From the NCBI RefSeq assembly GCF_900119385.1, contig NZ_FPKO01000009.1:1015405-1079404 (forward strand): a stretch of DNA of 64,000 nucleotides. The letters are read 5' to 3'. The DNA comes from Thermophilibacter mediterraneus. Its GTDB lineage: Bacteria > Actinomycetota > Coriobacteriia > Coriobacteriales > Atopobiaceae. Position 1 is the first letter of the stretch; every line of letters starts with the position of its first letter. The notes under the pieces were generated by a model. The model had not been told where the DNA came from, did no database searches, and saw only the letters and a program-made list of their open reading frames with translations. Shown here piece by piece: positions 40,661-49,888 of the stretch. Position numbers and translations under genes: made by a program.

Positions 40661-42580
40661 ATGTTCGACCACCTGTTCAGCCCGTTCAGGGTGCGCGGCC
40701 TCGCGCTCAAGAACCGCGTCATCCTGCCCGCGATGGGCACGCGCTTCTGCGAGGACCGGCACGTCACCCAGCGCCTCATCGACTATCACGTGGCCCGCGC
40801 CCGCTCCGGCTGCGCGCTCAACATCGTGGAGGTCTCGAGCGTCCACACGCCGAGCGCCCCGAGCATGTTCGTCTCGATATCGGAGGACGAGTACGTTCCC
40901 GGGCACCGTGCGCTCGTCGACGCCATCCACGAGGCCGGCGGCACGGCGGGGGTCCAGCTCTGGCAGGGCTCGATCGCGGTGGGCATGGACCCGCAGGCCC
41001 AGATGCTCGTGGCCTCCGACCTGCCGCTCGCGCCCGGCTTCACGCTGCCGGCCGTCACGCGCGAGCAGATCGACGAGGTCGTGGCGTGCTACGGCGAGGC
41101 GGCGCGGCGCGCCCGAGAGGCGGGGTACGACTGCGTCGAGTTCCACTGCGCGCACAACTACCTGCCGCACTCGTTCCTCTCGGGCGGCATCAACCACCGC
41201 ACCGACGAGTACGGCGGCTCGCTCGAGAACCGCGCCCGCTTCCCGCTCGCCTGCATCCGCGCCATCCGCGAGGCCATCGGGGAGGACATGGCCCTCTTCA
41301 TGCGCATCGACGCGCACGACGACTTCCTCGAGGGCGGCATGACCATCGAGGACACCATCGAGTTCTGCCGCTGGGCCGCCGACGCCGGCGTGGACGTGCT
41401 CGACGTCTCGCGCGGCAACATCGTCTCCGCCGCCAACGCCTACGAGGTGCCGCCGATCGACCTGCCCCCGGCCTTCAACGTGGACAACGCCGCGCGCATC
41501 CGCCGCGAGACGGGCGTGCCCACGATTGGCGTCGGGCGCATCAACACCCCGCAGCTCGCCGAGGAGATCCTCGCCGAGGACAAGGTCGACCTCGTGGTGA
41601 TGGGCCGCGCCCAGCTCGCCGACCCGGACTTCGTCGCCAAGGCGCGCGAGGGCCGCGTGGACGACATCGTCTACTGCGTGGGCTGCGACCAGGGCTGCCT
41701 CGATGGCTTTGCCGACATGGAGCGCTTCGAGGCCATCACGTGCCTGCGCAACCCGCAGCTCGGGCACGAGACCGACTGGGCCCTCGCCCCCGCGGCGTCG
41801 CCCAAGCGCGTCGCCGTGGTGGGCGGCGGCATGGCGGGCCTCGTGGCCGCCCGCACGCTCAAGCTGCGCGGCCACGAGCCGGTGGTCTTCGAGGCCACGG
41901 ACCGGCTGGGCGGGCAGTTCGTGACGGCGGGCATGGCCCCCGGCAAGGCGGAGATGGCCGCCGCGGCGCGCTCGCAGGGCGAGCAGGTGGAGCGCCTGGG
42001 CGTGGAGGTCCGCCGCAGAGCGCCCTTCACGCCGGAGACGCTCGCGGCCGAGAAGTTCGACGAGCTGATCGTCGCGAACGGGGCCGAGCCCGTGACGCTG
42101 GGCCTCGAGGGCAGGGCGCCCGTCGCCGTCGACGTGCTCGAGGGTCGCGTGCAGGTGCCGGAGGGACCGGTCGTCGTCATCGGCGGAGGCCTCGTGGGCC
42201 TGGAGGTCGCCGACCAGCTCGCCACGGCGGGCCACCCCGTGACGGTGGTCGAGATGCTCGAGCAGGCGGGCGCCGACCTCGGCGCCGCGCGCAAGTCAAT
42301 GGTGATGATGAAGATGGCGCAGCTCGGCGTGGACATCCGCACGGGGACCAGGTTCGTCGAGCTCGCGGACGGCGGCGCCACGGTCGAGAGGGACGGCGCG
42401 CGCGAGACGCTGCCCGGCGCCGTGGTGGTGGCGGTGGGCTCGCGACCCGTCGACAACGCGGGGCTGCTCGAGGCCGCGAGGGCGGCGGGCGTTCCGGTCC
42501 ACGTGATCGGCGACGCAAAGAGCGCCCGTCGCGCGCTCGACGCCACGCGCGAGGGCTTCCTCGTGGCGAGGGACCTCTAG
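40661..42580 (+). CDS. FMN/FAD/4Fe-4S oxidoreductase (2-enoate reductase / 2,4-dienoyl-CoA reductase type)
   Basis: The 639-residue protein has an old-yellow-enzyme TIM barrel (1-330; EFHCAHNYLPHSFLSGGIN, RTDEYGGSLENR), a 4Fe-4S site (CVGCDQGC...TCLRNP near 350-375), and a C-terminal FAD/NAD domain with VVGGGMAGLVAARTL and VIGGGLVGLEVADQL. Such enzymes reduce alpha,beta-unsaturated acids, enoyl-CoA, trimethylamine-like or plant-derived substrates in anaerobes. HCAHNYL at the active site is near the HGAHGYL of BaiCD-like and enoate reductases. The substrate is not predictable. The start has AAGGAGAGGAGG. Confidence 0.9.
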   Translation: MFDHLFSPFRVRGLALKNRVILPAMGTRFCEDRHVTQRLIDYHVARARSGCALNIVEVSSVHTPSAPSMFVSISEDEYVPGHRALVDAIHEAGGTAGVQLWQGSIAVGMDPQAQMLVASDLPLAPGFTLPAVTREQIDEVVACYGEAARRAREAGYDCVEFHCAHNYLPHSFLSGGINHRTDEYGGSLENRARFPLACIRAIREAIGEDMALFMRIDAHDDFLEGGMTIEDTIEFCRWAADAGVDVLDVSRGNIVSAANAYEVPPIDLPPAFNVDNAARIRRETGVPTIGVGRINTPQLAEEILAEDKVDLVVMGRAQLADPDFVAKAREGRVDDIVYCVGCDQGCLDGFADMERFEAITCLRNPQLGHETDWALAPAASPKRVAVVGGGMAGLVAARTLKLRGHEPVVFEATDRLGGQFVTAGMAPGKAEMAAAARSQGEQVERLGVEVRRRAPFTPETLAAEKFDELIVANGAEPVTLGLEGRAPVAVDVLEGRVQVPEGPVVVIGGGLVGLEVADQLATAGHPVTVVEMLEQAGADLGAARKSMVMMKMAQLGVDIRTGTRFVELADGGATVERDGARETLPGAVVVAVGSRPVDNAGLLEAARAAGVPVHVIGDAKSARRALDATREGFLVARDL

Positions 42581-42585
42581 GCGCA

Positions 42586-42633
42586 TGTGACAGCGGGGAC
42601 GGGGGCACTCACCGCTCCGTCCCCGCTGTCACA
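42586..42633. terminator. Bidirectional hairpin between the oxidoreductase and degV
   Basis: TGTGACAGCGGGGACGG pairs perfectly with its complement over 17 bp around a 14-base loop, between two convergent genes. Confidence 0.65.
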
Positions 42634-42649
42634 CCCCCGTCGTCACGTG

Positions 42650-43534
42650 CTAGACGCGCTTCTTGCCCCAGAAGAACAGGGCCACGGTGCCGGGGCCGGT
42701 GTGCACGCCGATCGTGGCGCCGATGGGGAAGATCTCAACCTTGCCGTCCAGCTTGGGGAAGCGCTGCTCGACGAGCGCCGCGACCTCGCGGGCGTCCTCC
42801 AGGCACTCGGACTGGCTGATGTAGCACTTGCCGGAGTAGTCGAGCCCTCCCTCGGCGAGCTCCTCCATCTTCTCGACCACGCGCTTCTCCGCCTTGGCCT
42901 TGGTGCGGATCTTCTCCTTCACCGCGAGCGAGCCGTCCGGCGCCACGTCCATCACGGGGCAGATCTTGAGCATGCCGCCCACGAGGCCGGCAGCCTTGGA
43001 GATGCGCCCGCCGCGGATGAAGAACGTCAGGTCGGACGAGAAGAACCAGTGCTGGACCTCGCCCTTGTGCTCCTCGGCCCAGGCTGCGAGCTCGGCCGCG
43101 CCCATGCCGGCGTCGCGCAGCTCGGCGAGCCGGTCCATGAGCAGCCCGTAGCCCGAGGACGCCGCGAGCGAGTCCACCACGTAGACTCGCCGCTCGGGGT
43201 ACTTCTCGGCGAGCTGGTCGCGCGCGGCGCAGGCGGAGTTGTAGGTGCCCGAGATGCCGGAGGAGAGCGTCAGGTGCACCACGTCGAGCCCCTGCGCGAG
43301 GTACTTCTCGAAGTGCGCGATGTAGTCGCCGGCGCTGATCTGGGAGGTCTTGGCGTCGGCACCCGCGAGCATCTTGGCGTAGAGCTCCGCGGGGGAGTTG
43401 GTGGCGCCGAAGTCGTCCTTGCAGACCTTGCCGTCGAGGTAGTAGTTGAAGTAGAGGTAGGCGATCTTGCGCGACTCGAGCCAGTCGCGCGTGACGTCCG
43501 CGGTGGAGCAGCAGCTGAGAACGTAGCCAGGCAT
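42650..43534 (-). CDS. DegV family fatty-acid-binding protein
   Basis: The 294-residue protein has the DegV two-domain layout: KTSQISAGDYIAHFEKYLAQG (TSQPS-like loop), LTLSSGISGTYNSACAA, VYVVDSLAASSGYGLLM, and the second-domain FFIRGGRISKAAG with the Arg-Gly-Gly-Arg lipid contact. Characterised relatives (FakB) bind a fatty acid for phosphorylation by FakA, feeding phospholipid synthesis; no fakA is nearby. The start has GAGGAG upstream and a TATGAT minus-10. Confidence 0.92.
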   Translation of the reverse strand: MPGYVLSCCSTADVTRDWLESRKIAYLYFNYYLDGKVCKDDFGATNSPAELYAKMLAGADAKTSQISAGDYIAHFEKYLAQGLDVVHLTLSSGISGTYNSACAARDQLAEKYPERRVYVVDSLAASSGYGLLMDRLAELRDAGMGAAELAAWAEEHKGEVQHWFFSSDLTFFIRGGRISKAAGLVGGMLKICPVMDVAPDGSLAVKEKIRTKAKAEKRVVEKMEELAEGGLDYSGKCYISQSECLEDAREVAALVEQRFPKLDGKVEIFPIGATIGVHTGPGTVALFFWGKKRV

Positions 43535-43552
43535 GAAGTCTCCTCTGACGGG

Positions 43553-43574
43553 TACAATACCTTCTCGAATCATA
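43553..43574. promoter_or_regulatory. Divergent promoters of degV and pepF
   Basis: TACAAT at 43553-43558 on the plus strand would serve pepF, and TATGAT on the minus strand (43569-43574) would serve degV. The two overlap face to face in the 99-base gap. Confidence 0.4.
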
Positions 43575-43633
43575 GCCGAACTTCCCCGCGCGCCGCGCCC
43601 TGCGGCGCCGCGGGACGACGAGAGGAAACACGC

Positions 43634-45349
43634 ATGACGGAGCCCGTGAAGTTCAAGGACATGCCCTACGAGCGCCCGGACCTCGAGGCGACCAAGGCCC
43701 GCTACGCCGAGCTCGCCGACCGCCTCGCCGCGGCGGCGACCCCCGAGGAGGCGGACGCCGCCTTCGTCGAGAAGGACCAGCTGGACCGCCACGTCCAGAC
43801 CGCGGCGGAGCTCGTCTACATCCGTCACACCATCGACACGCGCGACGAGTTCTACGACGCCGAGTCCTCCTTCTGGGACGACGCCCAGCCCGAGCTCAGC
43901 CAGGCTTCCGACGCCTTCTCGGCGGCACTCCTCGCCACGCCCTTCCGCAGCCAGCTCGCCGAGAAGTACGGCGACCTCGTCTTCGCGCAGGCCGAGCAGG
44001 AGCGTCGCACCCTCTCCCCGGCGATCGTCGACGACATGAAGCGCGAGAACGCGCTCGCGCAGGAGTACGTGAAGCTCATCGCGTCTGCGCAGATCCCCTT
44101 CGAGGGGGGCACCTACACGCTCTCGCAGCTCACCCCGTACAAGCGCTCCGCCGACGACGCCGAGCGCCTTGCCGCCTGGAAGGCCGAGGGCGCGTGGTAC
44201 AAGGAGCACCAGGCCGACCTCGACCGCATCTACGACGAGCTCGTGCGCGTGCGTGACGCGATGGGCAAGAAGCTCGGGCACGACGACTTCATCGCGCTGG
44301 GCTACGACCGCATGGGCCGGCTCTCCTACGACCGCGCCGACGTCGAGCGCTTCCGCGAGGCGGTGGTCGCCCACGTGGTCCCGCTCGCCGACAGGATCTT
44401 CCGCGCGCAGGCCGAGCGCCTGGGCGTCGAGTACCCGCTCTCCTTCGCCGACGAGACGCTCACCTTCCGCTCGGGCAACCCCGTACCGCGCGGCACCGCC
44501 GACGACGTGCTCGAGGCCGGGCGCACCTTCTACCGCGCGCTCTCACCCGAGACCGGCGCCTTCTTCGACATGATGCTCGACCGCGGCCTCATGGACGTGC
44601 TCTCCACCGAGGGCAAGGCCGGCGGCGGCTACATGACCATGATCCCCGACTACGACGTGCCCTTCATCTTTGCCAACTTCAACGGGACGCAGGGCGACGT
44701 CGAGGTGGTCACCCACGAGGCCGGTCACGCCTTCTCCTACTACATGAACACCGACAAGGTGCCCGTGACGCTCGCCATGCCCACCTCCGAGGCGTGCGAG
44801 GTGCACTCGATGTCGATGGAGTTCATGGCGTGGCCCTGGGCCGAGGAGTTCTTCGGCGACGACGCGCGCAAGTACCGCTACGCGCACCTGGCCGGTGCCA
44901 TCACCTTCATCCCGTACGGGACGATGGTCGACCACTTCCAGCACGAGGTCTACGAGCACCCCGAGATGACGCCCGCCGAGCGCCACGCCACCTGGAGGCG
45001 CCTGCTCGGCATCTACATGCCCTGGATGCGCCTCGACGGCGACATCCCCTTCTACGCCGACGGCGAGGGCTGGCAGCGCCAGCACCACATCTACGAGAGC
45101 CCGTTCTACTACATCGACTACTGCCTCGCCCAGACGGTGGCCCTCGAGTTCTGGGTCATGTCGCAGGAGGACTTCGCCGGCGCGTGGGACCACTACATGG
45201 CGTACACGCGTCAGGGCGGCACGCGCGCCTTCACCGACCTGCTCGCCCACGCGGGCATGACGTCGCCCTTCGACGAGGGCTGCCTCAAGCAGATCTGCGA
45301 GCGCGCCGCGGCGTGGCTCGACTCCTACGACCTGACCGGCATCGAGTAG
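43634..45349 (+). CDS. pepF: Oligoendopeptidase F (M3 family)
   Basis: The 571-residue zinc peptidase cuts short peptides in the cytoplasm. The HExxH zinc site is VVTHEAGHAFSYY and the third ligand region is TSEACEVHSMSMEFM. Length fits the M3B family. The start is ATG 43634 with GAGAGGAAA. With the peptide ABC transporter 2 kb downstream it would process imported peptides. Confidence 0.94.
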   Translation: MTEPVKFKDMPYERPDLEATKARYAELADRLAAAATPEEADAAFVEKDQLDRHVQTAAELVYIRHTIDTRDEFYDAESSFWDDAQPELSQASDAFSAALLATPFRSQLAEKYGDLVFAQAEQERRTLSPAIVDDMKRENALAQEYVKLIASAQIPFEGGTYTLSQLTPYKRSADDAERLAAWKAEGAWYKEHQADLDRIYDELVRVRDAMGKKLGHDDFIALGYDRMGRLSYDRADVERFREAVVAHVVPLADRIFRAQAERLGVEYPLSFADETLTFRSGNPVPRGTADDVLEAGRTFYRALSPETGAFFDMMLDRGLMDVLSTEGKAGGGYMTMIPDYDVPFIFANFNGTQGDVEVVTHEAGHAFSYYMNTDKVPVTLAMPTSEACEVHSMSMEFMAWPWAEEFFGDDARKYRYAHLAGAITFIPYGTMVDHFQHEVYEHPEMTPAERHATWRRLLGIYMPWMRLDGDIPFYADGEGWQRQHHIYESPFYYIDYCLAQTVALEFWVMSQEDFAGAWDHYMAYTRQGGTRAFTDLLAHAGMTSPFDEGCLKQICERAAAWLDSYDLTGIE

Positions 45350-45359
45350 CGTGCAAAAC

Positions 45360-45386
45360 GTGCAAAAGGGACAGGCACTTTTGCAC
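45360..45386 (+). terminator. Hairpin after pepF
   Basis: GTGCAAAAG and CTTTTGCAC pair over 9 bp around GGACAGGCA. A second partial copy of GTGCAAAA precedes it. Confidence 0.5.
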
Positions 45387-45406
45387 TAAAGGGCGGCGAG
45401 AAGAAC

Positions 45407-45925
45407 GTGCGCAAGAAGGAGCGCGAGCGCCTGAGCGACTTCGGGCGCGACGAGAGCGGCAAGATGGCCTACCTGGGCGACCACGTGCGGCTGGCGGACG
45501 GTCACGACCGCCGCAGGCTGCTCGCGACGCTCTGGGCGGCGTGCGGCGTCGCCACGGCGGCGGTGGTCGCGGCATCGCTCGCCAACCCGGAGGGCCTCTC
45601 CGGCTGCCCCTACGTGGTGGTGCCCTACATGCTGCAGTTCGTGACCATGGTGTGGGTGCTCTGGGGGATGGGCCGGCTCTCCGCCGCCGGCGAGCGCGTG
45701 CGCGTCTACGTGCGAGACGAGACGGTCGGCGCGCTGCCGCGGCGCTGCGTCGCCGCCCTCGCGCTGGGGCTCGTGGCGGCGGTGGGGGAGGTCGTGCTGC
45801 TGGCGACCTCGGCCACCGCGCCCGCCCCCGCCGACCTCGCGTTCCTCTCGTGCGAGGTCGTGGCCGCCGCGGCGCTCGTCGCGCTGCGCCGCGCCTGCCT
45901 CGCCACCACCTGGGAGCCCTGCTAG
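45407..45925 (+). CDS. Small membrane protein of unknown function
   Basis: The 172-residue protein has a basic N-terminus (MRKKERERLSDFGRDESGKMAYLGDHV), then four hydrophobic segments at about 40-60, 65-85, 110-130 and 138-158. The start GTG 45407 has only a weak upstream site. It ends 19 bases before the GNAT gene, so the two may share an mRNA. I do not recognise the family. Confidence 0.55.
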   Translation: MRKKERERLSDFGRDESGKMAYLGDHVRLADGHDRRRLLATLWAACGVATAAVVAASLANPEGLSGCPYVVVPYMLQFVTMVWVLWGMGRLSAAGERVRVYVRDETVGALPRRCVAALALGLVAAVGEVVLLATSATAPAPADLAFLSCEVVAAAALVALRRACLATTWEPC

Positions 45926-45944
45926 TCCGAGACGGAGTTCCATC

Positions 45945-46496
45945 ATGGCAAAGGAGCAGGTGCGCTGGGAGCGCGAGGACGGCTGCGTGCTCAGGCTGGC
46001 GCGCGCCGAGGACGCGGAGGCCTACTGGGTGGGCTTCGAGCGGTTCGACCCGGAGGGGGCGCTGCTCACGGGCAGCAGGGACCATTACGAGAAGGACGAG
46101 GTCACGTCGTTCTTCCTGCGGTGCGTGGACGACCCGGACCGTCGCGACCTGCTGATCGTCTCCCCCGAGGGGGAGGTCCTGGGCGAGAGCGTGATCAACG
46201 AGGTCGACTGGGCCGCGCGCTCGGCCAACTTCCGCATCGCGCTGTTCGGCTCCGCCGCCCGGGGCCGCGGCCTGGGGTCGTGGGCCACGGCCCTCACGCG
46301 CGACTACGCCTTCGGCGAGCTCGGGCTCCACCGCCTCGAGCTCGACGTGTTCTCCATCAACCCGCGGGCCGAGCACGTCTATGCGAAGGCGGGCTTCAGG
46401 CGCGAGGGGGTCCTGCGCGACGCGATCCTCCTGCCCGACGGCAGCTACTGCGACGACGTCCTCATGGCCATCCTCGAGGACGAGTGGCGCGCGTGA
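45945..46496 (+). CDS. GNAT acetyltransferase, RimJ/RimL-like
   Basis: The 183-residue protein matches the RimJ/RimL type: LLIVSPEGEVLGESVINEVDW, then FRIALFGSAARGRGLGSWAT with the acetyl-CoA loop, HRLELDVFSINPRAEHVYAKAGFRREG and a final YCDDVLMAIL. This branch usually acetylates protein N-termini or small amines; the substrate is unknown. A clear terminator follows. Confidence 0.87.
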   Translation: MAKEQVRWEREDGCVLRLARAEDAEAYWVGFERFDPEGALLTGSRDHYEKDEVTSFFLRCVDDPDRRDLLIVSPEGEVLGESVINEVDWAARSANFRIALFGSAARGRGLGSWATALTRDYAFGELGLHRLELDVFSINPRAEHVYAKAGFRREGVLRDAILLPDGSYCDDVLMAILEDEWRA

Positions 46497-46525
46497 CCCG
46501 GGCCCGTCGGGCCGGGTCCGTTTTC
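46496..46525 (+). terminator. Terminator after the GNAT gene
   Basis: ACCCGGGCCC pairs with GGGCCGGGT around a 3-base loop, followed by TTTTC. Confidence 0.75.
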
Positions 46526-46654
46526 TCCCGTCGGGTGGCCGAGGGGTCTGCGCGGGCGAGCAGGTCACGGCAACAAGAGGGCGCGTCTCCATTCCCGCGG
46601 TCTTCACCGGGCGCGTCGCCGCCCGGTTTCCGAAGGCGCACCGCCCTCAGGTTC

Positions 46655-46834
46655 CGCACATAGGTTTTCTCGACCGTTGCGCAGAGCGACCAGCGTGTGC
46701 ATAGAAATCCACGCTCGTGTGCGAGCAACGTTGTTGGAGCTGTGGTGCGGAATCGGGTCGGTGACTCGAGGCGCATAGAAAACCGAGGTCGTCTGTACGC
46801 GCGGGGCCCGTGCGCATAGAAAACCGCGTCCGTA
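46655..46834. repeat. Four copies of the dispersed GCATAGAAAA-type repeat
   Basis: Plus-strand units: TGTGCATAGAAATCCACGCT (46696), GCGCATAGAAAACCGAGGTC (46771) and GTGCGCATAGAAAACCGCGT (46810). One inverted unit, CGCACATAGGTTTTCTCGAC, starts at 46655. They match units at 8344-8409 and 8531-8550. Confidence 0.65.
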
Positions 46835-46930
46835 TGACCGGGTGCCGTGCTCGCGGGAGGAGCTGTCGGGTCGCCCCGGGCAGCGGGGGCCATACGCGCG
46901 GGATTTTATAAGCATGGTGCGCGTCGATTT

Positions 46931-46954
46931 TGCAACGGCCGAGAAAAGCTAAGC
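46931..46954 (+). repeat. CAACGGCCGAGA repeat unit
   Basis: TGCAACGGCCGAGAAAAGCT continuing AAGC is identical but for one base to 8567-8590. Confidence 0.6.
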
Positions 46955-47061
46955 GGTCGAGGGCCTTGACGCTGACGGGGTGCCGGATCCAGGATGCGAA
47001 CGCCGCGGCCCCGCGATACGGGCGCGAATTCCAAAGCGCGCGCGGGCTGTCTCGCGAAACG

Positions 47062-47129
47062 GCCGAGAAGAACCAAGCACCGAGAAGAACCAAGCGCCGA
47101 GAAGAACCAAGCGCCGAGAAGAGCCAGGC
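47062..47129 (+). repeat. 17-bp tandem repeat, four copies
   Basis: The unit GCCGAGAAGAACCAAGC occurs four times head to tail with 0-3 differences. It resembles the core of the CAACGGCCGAGA repeat, so it may be a local amplification of that element. Confidence 0.85.
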
Positions 47130-47247
47130 ACCGAAATGTCGCTGCGGCGCAGCCCGCGTCGCCCTGCCCCGCCTCCTTCCAGATGTTCGCGGCCTGTAAC
47201 GCGAGCCGTGCGCCACGGACGTTGTTTTTGAGGCAGATTGACCGTTC

Positions 47248-47391
47248 ACGGTAAGATTGGCTACCGTTCGCCGGAATCGAGGAAACTGGTTTGTAACCAG
47301 TGCGTGAAAGCGGCCCCTGTCATGGTCGCGTTAAGGTTTCGAGAACGTAAACTGCCATACGCACGTGCCATGGCCCGCCGAGGAGCGGGCC
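47248..47391 (+). promoter_or_regulatory. Structured leader of the peptide transporter operon
   Basis: Three perfect inverted repeats occur: ACGGTA...TACCGT (47248-47267), ACTGGTTtgtAACCAGT (47285-47301) and GGCCCGC...GCGGGCC (47372-47391), the last just before the ribosome site. The second looks like a repressor operator. I do not recognise a known riboswitch or T-box. Confidence 0.4.
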
Positions 47392-47437
47392 GCGGTCTCC
47401 GTCATCCCCACTTACACGGGAGGAAAGGTAGGGAAAG

Positions 47438-49684
47438 ATGCTCGTTACCAGAAGGAAGATGCTCGGGCTCTCCGCCGCCACGATGGGTGCGCTGGCCCTT
47501 GCTGCCTGCGACAACTCCAGCAGCAACGGGGGGAGCGACTCCGGCTCTGACCACGAGGGGACGCTCGTCGCCTCGACCAGCGGCCTCGAGGGCAAGTTCT
47601 GCCCGCTGTTCACCGCCTCCGCCGCCGACCAGGACGTCGTGAGCTTCAACAACATCACGCTGCTCGCGGTTGACCGCATGGCCGAGCCCATCTACAACGG
47701 CATCGAGGGCGAGACCAAGGAGTACAACGGCACCGAGTACACCTATAACGGCCCCGCCAACATCGAGATGGTCGAGAACGCCGACGGCACGGTGAACTAC
47801 AACGTCCAGCTGCGCGACGACCTCAAGTTCCACGACGGCTCCGACGTCACCGTGGACGACATCATCTTCACCTTCTACTCCTACTTCGACCCCACCTACG
47901 ATGGCTCCGCCACCCTCTACTCCAACGACATCAAGGGTCTCGCGGCCTACCGCTCCGGCATGTCCACGCTCGCGTCGCTCATCGGCAACGCCGGCCGTGA
48001 CAACACCGACTTCACCTACTTCACCCAGGAGCAGCAGGAGGCCTTCTGGGCGGCCGTCGACGACGGCGGCACCAAGTTTGCCCAGGAGATCGTCGACTAC
48101 ATGATGGAGAACGGCGCCACCGACGTCGCCTCCGCCGCCGCCGGCTGGGCCTATCCGGGCCTGCCCGCCGACGCCACCGCCACCGACTTCTTCGAGGCCA
48201 TCGGCGCCGCCTATGACTGGAACTTCTCCGCGTGCGAGGCCGAGACCGCCGGCACCGCCCTCTCCGACCTCATCCCCGAGGACGTCTATGCCATGGGCAC
48301 CCAGGGCGTCGAGACCGGCGAGGCCGCGCCGAACGTCGAGGGCATCGTCAGGGTCGACGACCACAACATGTCCGTCGTCACCAACAGCGTCGACGCCACG
48401 ATGATCTACCAGCTCGGCATCAACCCGTGCTCCATGAAGTACTACGGCGACGAGTCGCTCTACGACTTCGAGAACAACAAGTTCGGCTTCACCAAGGGCG
48501 ACCTCTCCAAGGCCCGCGGCCTCAACGGCAGCCCCATGGGCTCCGGCGCCTACGTCTTCGACGACTACACCTCCGGCACCGTCCACATGAGCGCCAACGA
48601 GAACTACTACAAGGGCGCCCCGAAGACCGCCCACCTCAACATCGTGGAGTCGCAGGAGGCCGACATGGTGACCGGCGTCCAGGCCGGCACCCTCGACATC
48701 TCCCAGCCCTCCTACTCCATGGAGGTCGAGGAGCAGATCAAGGAGATCAACGGCAACGACTCCACCACCGGTGACGTCATCTCCACCTTCCTGCACGACT
48801 ACCGCGGCTACGGCTACATGGCCATCTCCGCCAACAAGGTCAACGTGGGCGGCGACCCCGCCTCCGACGCCTCCAAGGCGCTGCGCAAGGCCATCTGCAC
48901 CGTGATCGCCCCGTTCCGTGACTCGGGCATCAGGTCCTACTACGGCGACACCGCCACCACCCTCAACTACCCGATCTCCACCTCCTCCTGGGCCTCGCCC
49001 AACGAGACCGACCCGGGCTACGCCGTGTGCTTCTCCACGGACGCCTCCGGCAACCCGCTCTACACCGACGGCATGAGCGACGAGGAGCGCATCGAGGCGG
49101 GCAAGGCCGGCGCCCTCACCTGGTTCGAGGCCGCGGGCTTCACCGTTGCCGACGGCAAGGTCACCGCTGCCCCCGCGGGCGCCAAGCTCCAGTATGAGTG
49201 CAAGATCGGCGCCGGCGGCCAGGGCGACCACCCGACCTTCATGATCCTGCAGGAGGCCAAGAACGCCTTCGCCGAGATCGGCATCGACTTCATCGTGACC
49301 GACATCGCCAACGCCTCCGACCTCTTCGCCTCCTATCAGTCCGGCGAGGCCGAGATGTGGTGCGCCGCCTGGCAGTCCACGGCTGATCCCGACATGTACC
49401 AGCTCTATCACAGCCAGGGCTCCACGAACTACTACTGCATCAACGACGCCAACCTCGACGAGCTCATCGAGGCGGGCCGCCAGACCCTCGACACCGAGAG
49501 CCGCAAGACCATCTACAAGGAGGCCATGGACATCATCCTCGACTGGGGCGTCGAGCTGCCGTGCTACCAGCGCAGCGAGTGCACCCTCGTCTCCTCCGAG
49601 CGCGTGAACATCGACACCGTCGTTCCGGACCAGTCCCCGTACTACACCTGGAAGGACGAGATCGAGAAGCTCGAGCTCAAGTAG
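47438..49684 (+). CDS. Peptide ABC transporter, substrate-binding lipoprotein
   Basis: The 748-residue protein is a family 5 (OppA/DppA) binding protein, larger than usual (~550). It starts with TRRKMLGLSAATMGALALAAC: a twin-arginine-like n-region and a LAAC lipobox (cysteine near residue 24), followed by an Asn/Ser/Gly linker. DLKFHDGSDVTVDDIIFTF is the family signature. It should capture oligopeptides outside the membrane and deliver them to the permeases encoded next. Expression relative to the permeases may be set by the hairpins that follow. Confidence 0.93.
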   Translation: MLVTRRKMLGLSAATMGALALAACDNSSSNGGSDSGSDHEGTLVASTSGLEGKFCPLFTASAADQDVVSFNNITLLAVDRMAEPIYNGIEGETKEYNGTEYTYNGPANIEMVENADGTVNYNVQLRDDLKFHDGSDVTVDDIIFTFYSYFDPTYDGSATLYSNDIKGLAAYRSGMSTLASLIGNAGRDNTDFTYFTQEQQEAFWAAVDDGGTKFAQEIVDYMMENGATDVASAAAGWAYPGLPADATATDFFEAIGAAYDWNFSACEAETAGTALSDLIPEDVYAMGTQGVETGEAAPNVEGIVRVDDHNMSVVTNSVDATMIYQLGINPCSMKYYGDESLYDFENNKFGFTKGDLSKARGLNGSPMGSGAYVFDDYTSGTVHMSANENYYKGAPKTAHLNIVESQEADMVTGVQAGTLDISQPSYSMEVEEQIKEINGNDSTTGDVISTFLHDYRGYGYMAISANKVNVGGDPASDASKALRKAICTVIAPFRDSGIRSYYGDTATTLNYPISTSSWASPNETDPGYAVCFSTDASGNPLYTDGMSDEERIEAGKAGALTWFEAAGFTVADGKVTAAPAGAKLQYECKIGAGGQGDHPTFMILQEAKNAFAEIGIDFIVTDIANASDLFASYQSGEAEMWCAAWQSTADPDMYQLYHSQGSTNYYCINDANLDELIEAGRQTLDTESRKTIYKEAMDIILDWGVELPCYQRSECTLVSSERVNIDTVVPDQSPYYTWKDEIEKLELK

Positions 49685-49713
49685 TCTTTCTCTGATCCAA
49701 CCAGATCGCGTTG

Positions 49714-49739
49714 GGCGCGGCAGCGAGAGCTGCCGCGCC
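49714..49739 (+). terminator. First of three hairpins between the binding protein and permease genes
   Basis: GGCGCGGCAG pairs with CTGCCGCGCC around CGAGAG. Two more perfect hairpins follow at 49811-49829 and 49848-49861. No U-run is present, so partial termination or 3'-end protection of the upstream mRNA is likelier than a full stop. Confidence 0.55.
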
Positions 49740-49888
49740 TCGTGGTATGCTTGGGCCTTTGCAGTCCTGTAGGCTTCGAGAGACTCCCTTTCCGTGTTGG
49801 GGGACATGAGCCTGCGCCCCCGGCGCAGGAACGGGGTCTTTCGCCCTCCCGCCAAGGCGGGACAAGAGATGAGAGGAGCGTTTGCGAC

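Larger units (their letters stand above)
46526..47437. other. Gene-free 0.9-kb spacer filled with short repeats
   Basis: No frame here looks coding. The stretch carries at least four GCATAGAAAA-type units, one CAACGGCCGAGA unit, a four-copy 17-bp tandem array and, from 47238 on, the structured leader of the peptide transporter operon. Confidence 0.6.

Noticed and set aside
47062-47129. Possible CRISPR array
   Set aside because: Repeats are contiguous, 17 bases, without spacers, and no cas genes are present.
47285-47301. A tRNA-Thr-like anticodon arm (stem with TGT loop)
   Set aside because: There is no acceptor, D or T arm in the right order; it is better read as an operator-like dyad.
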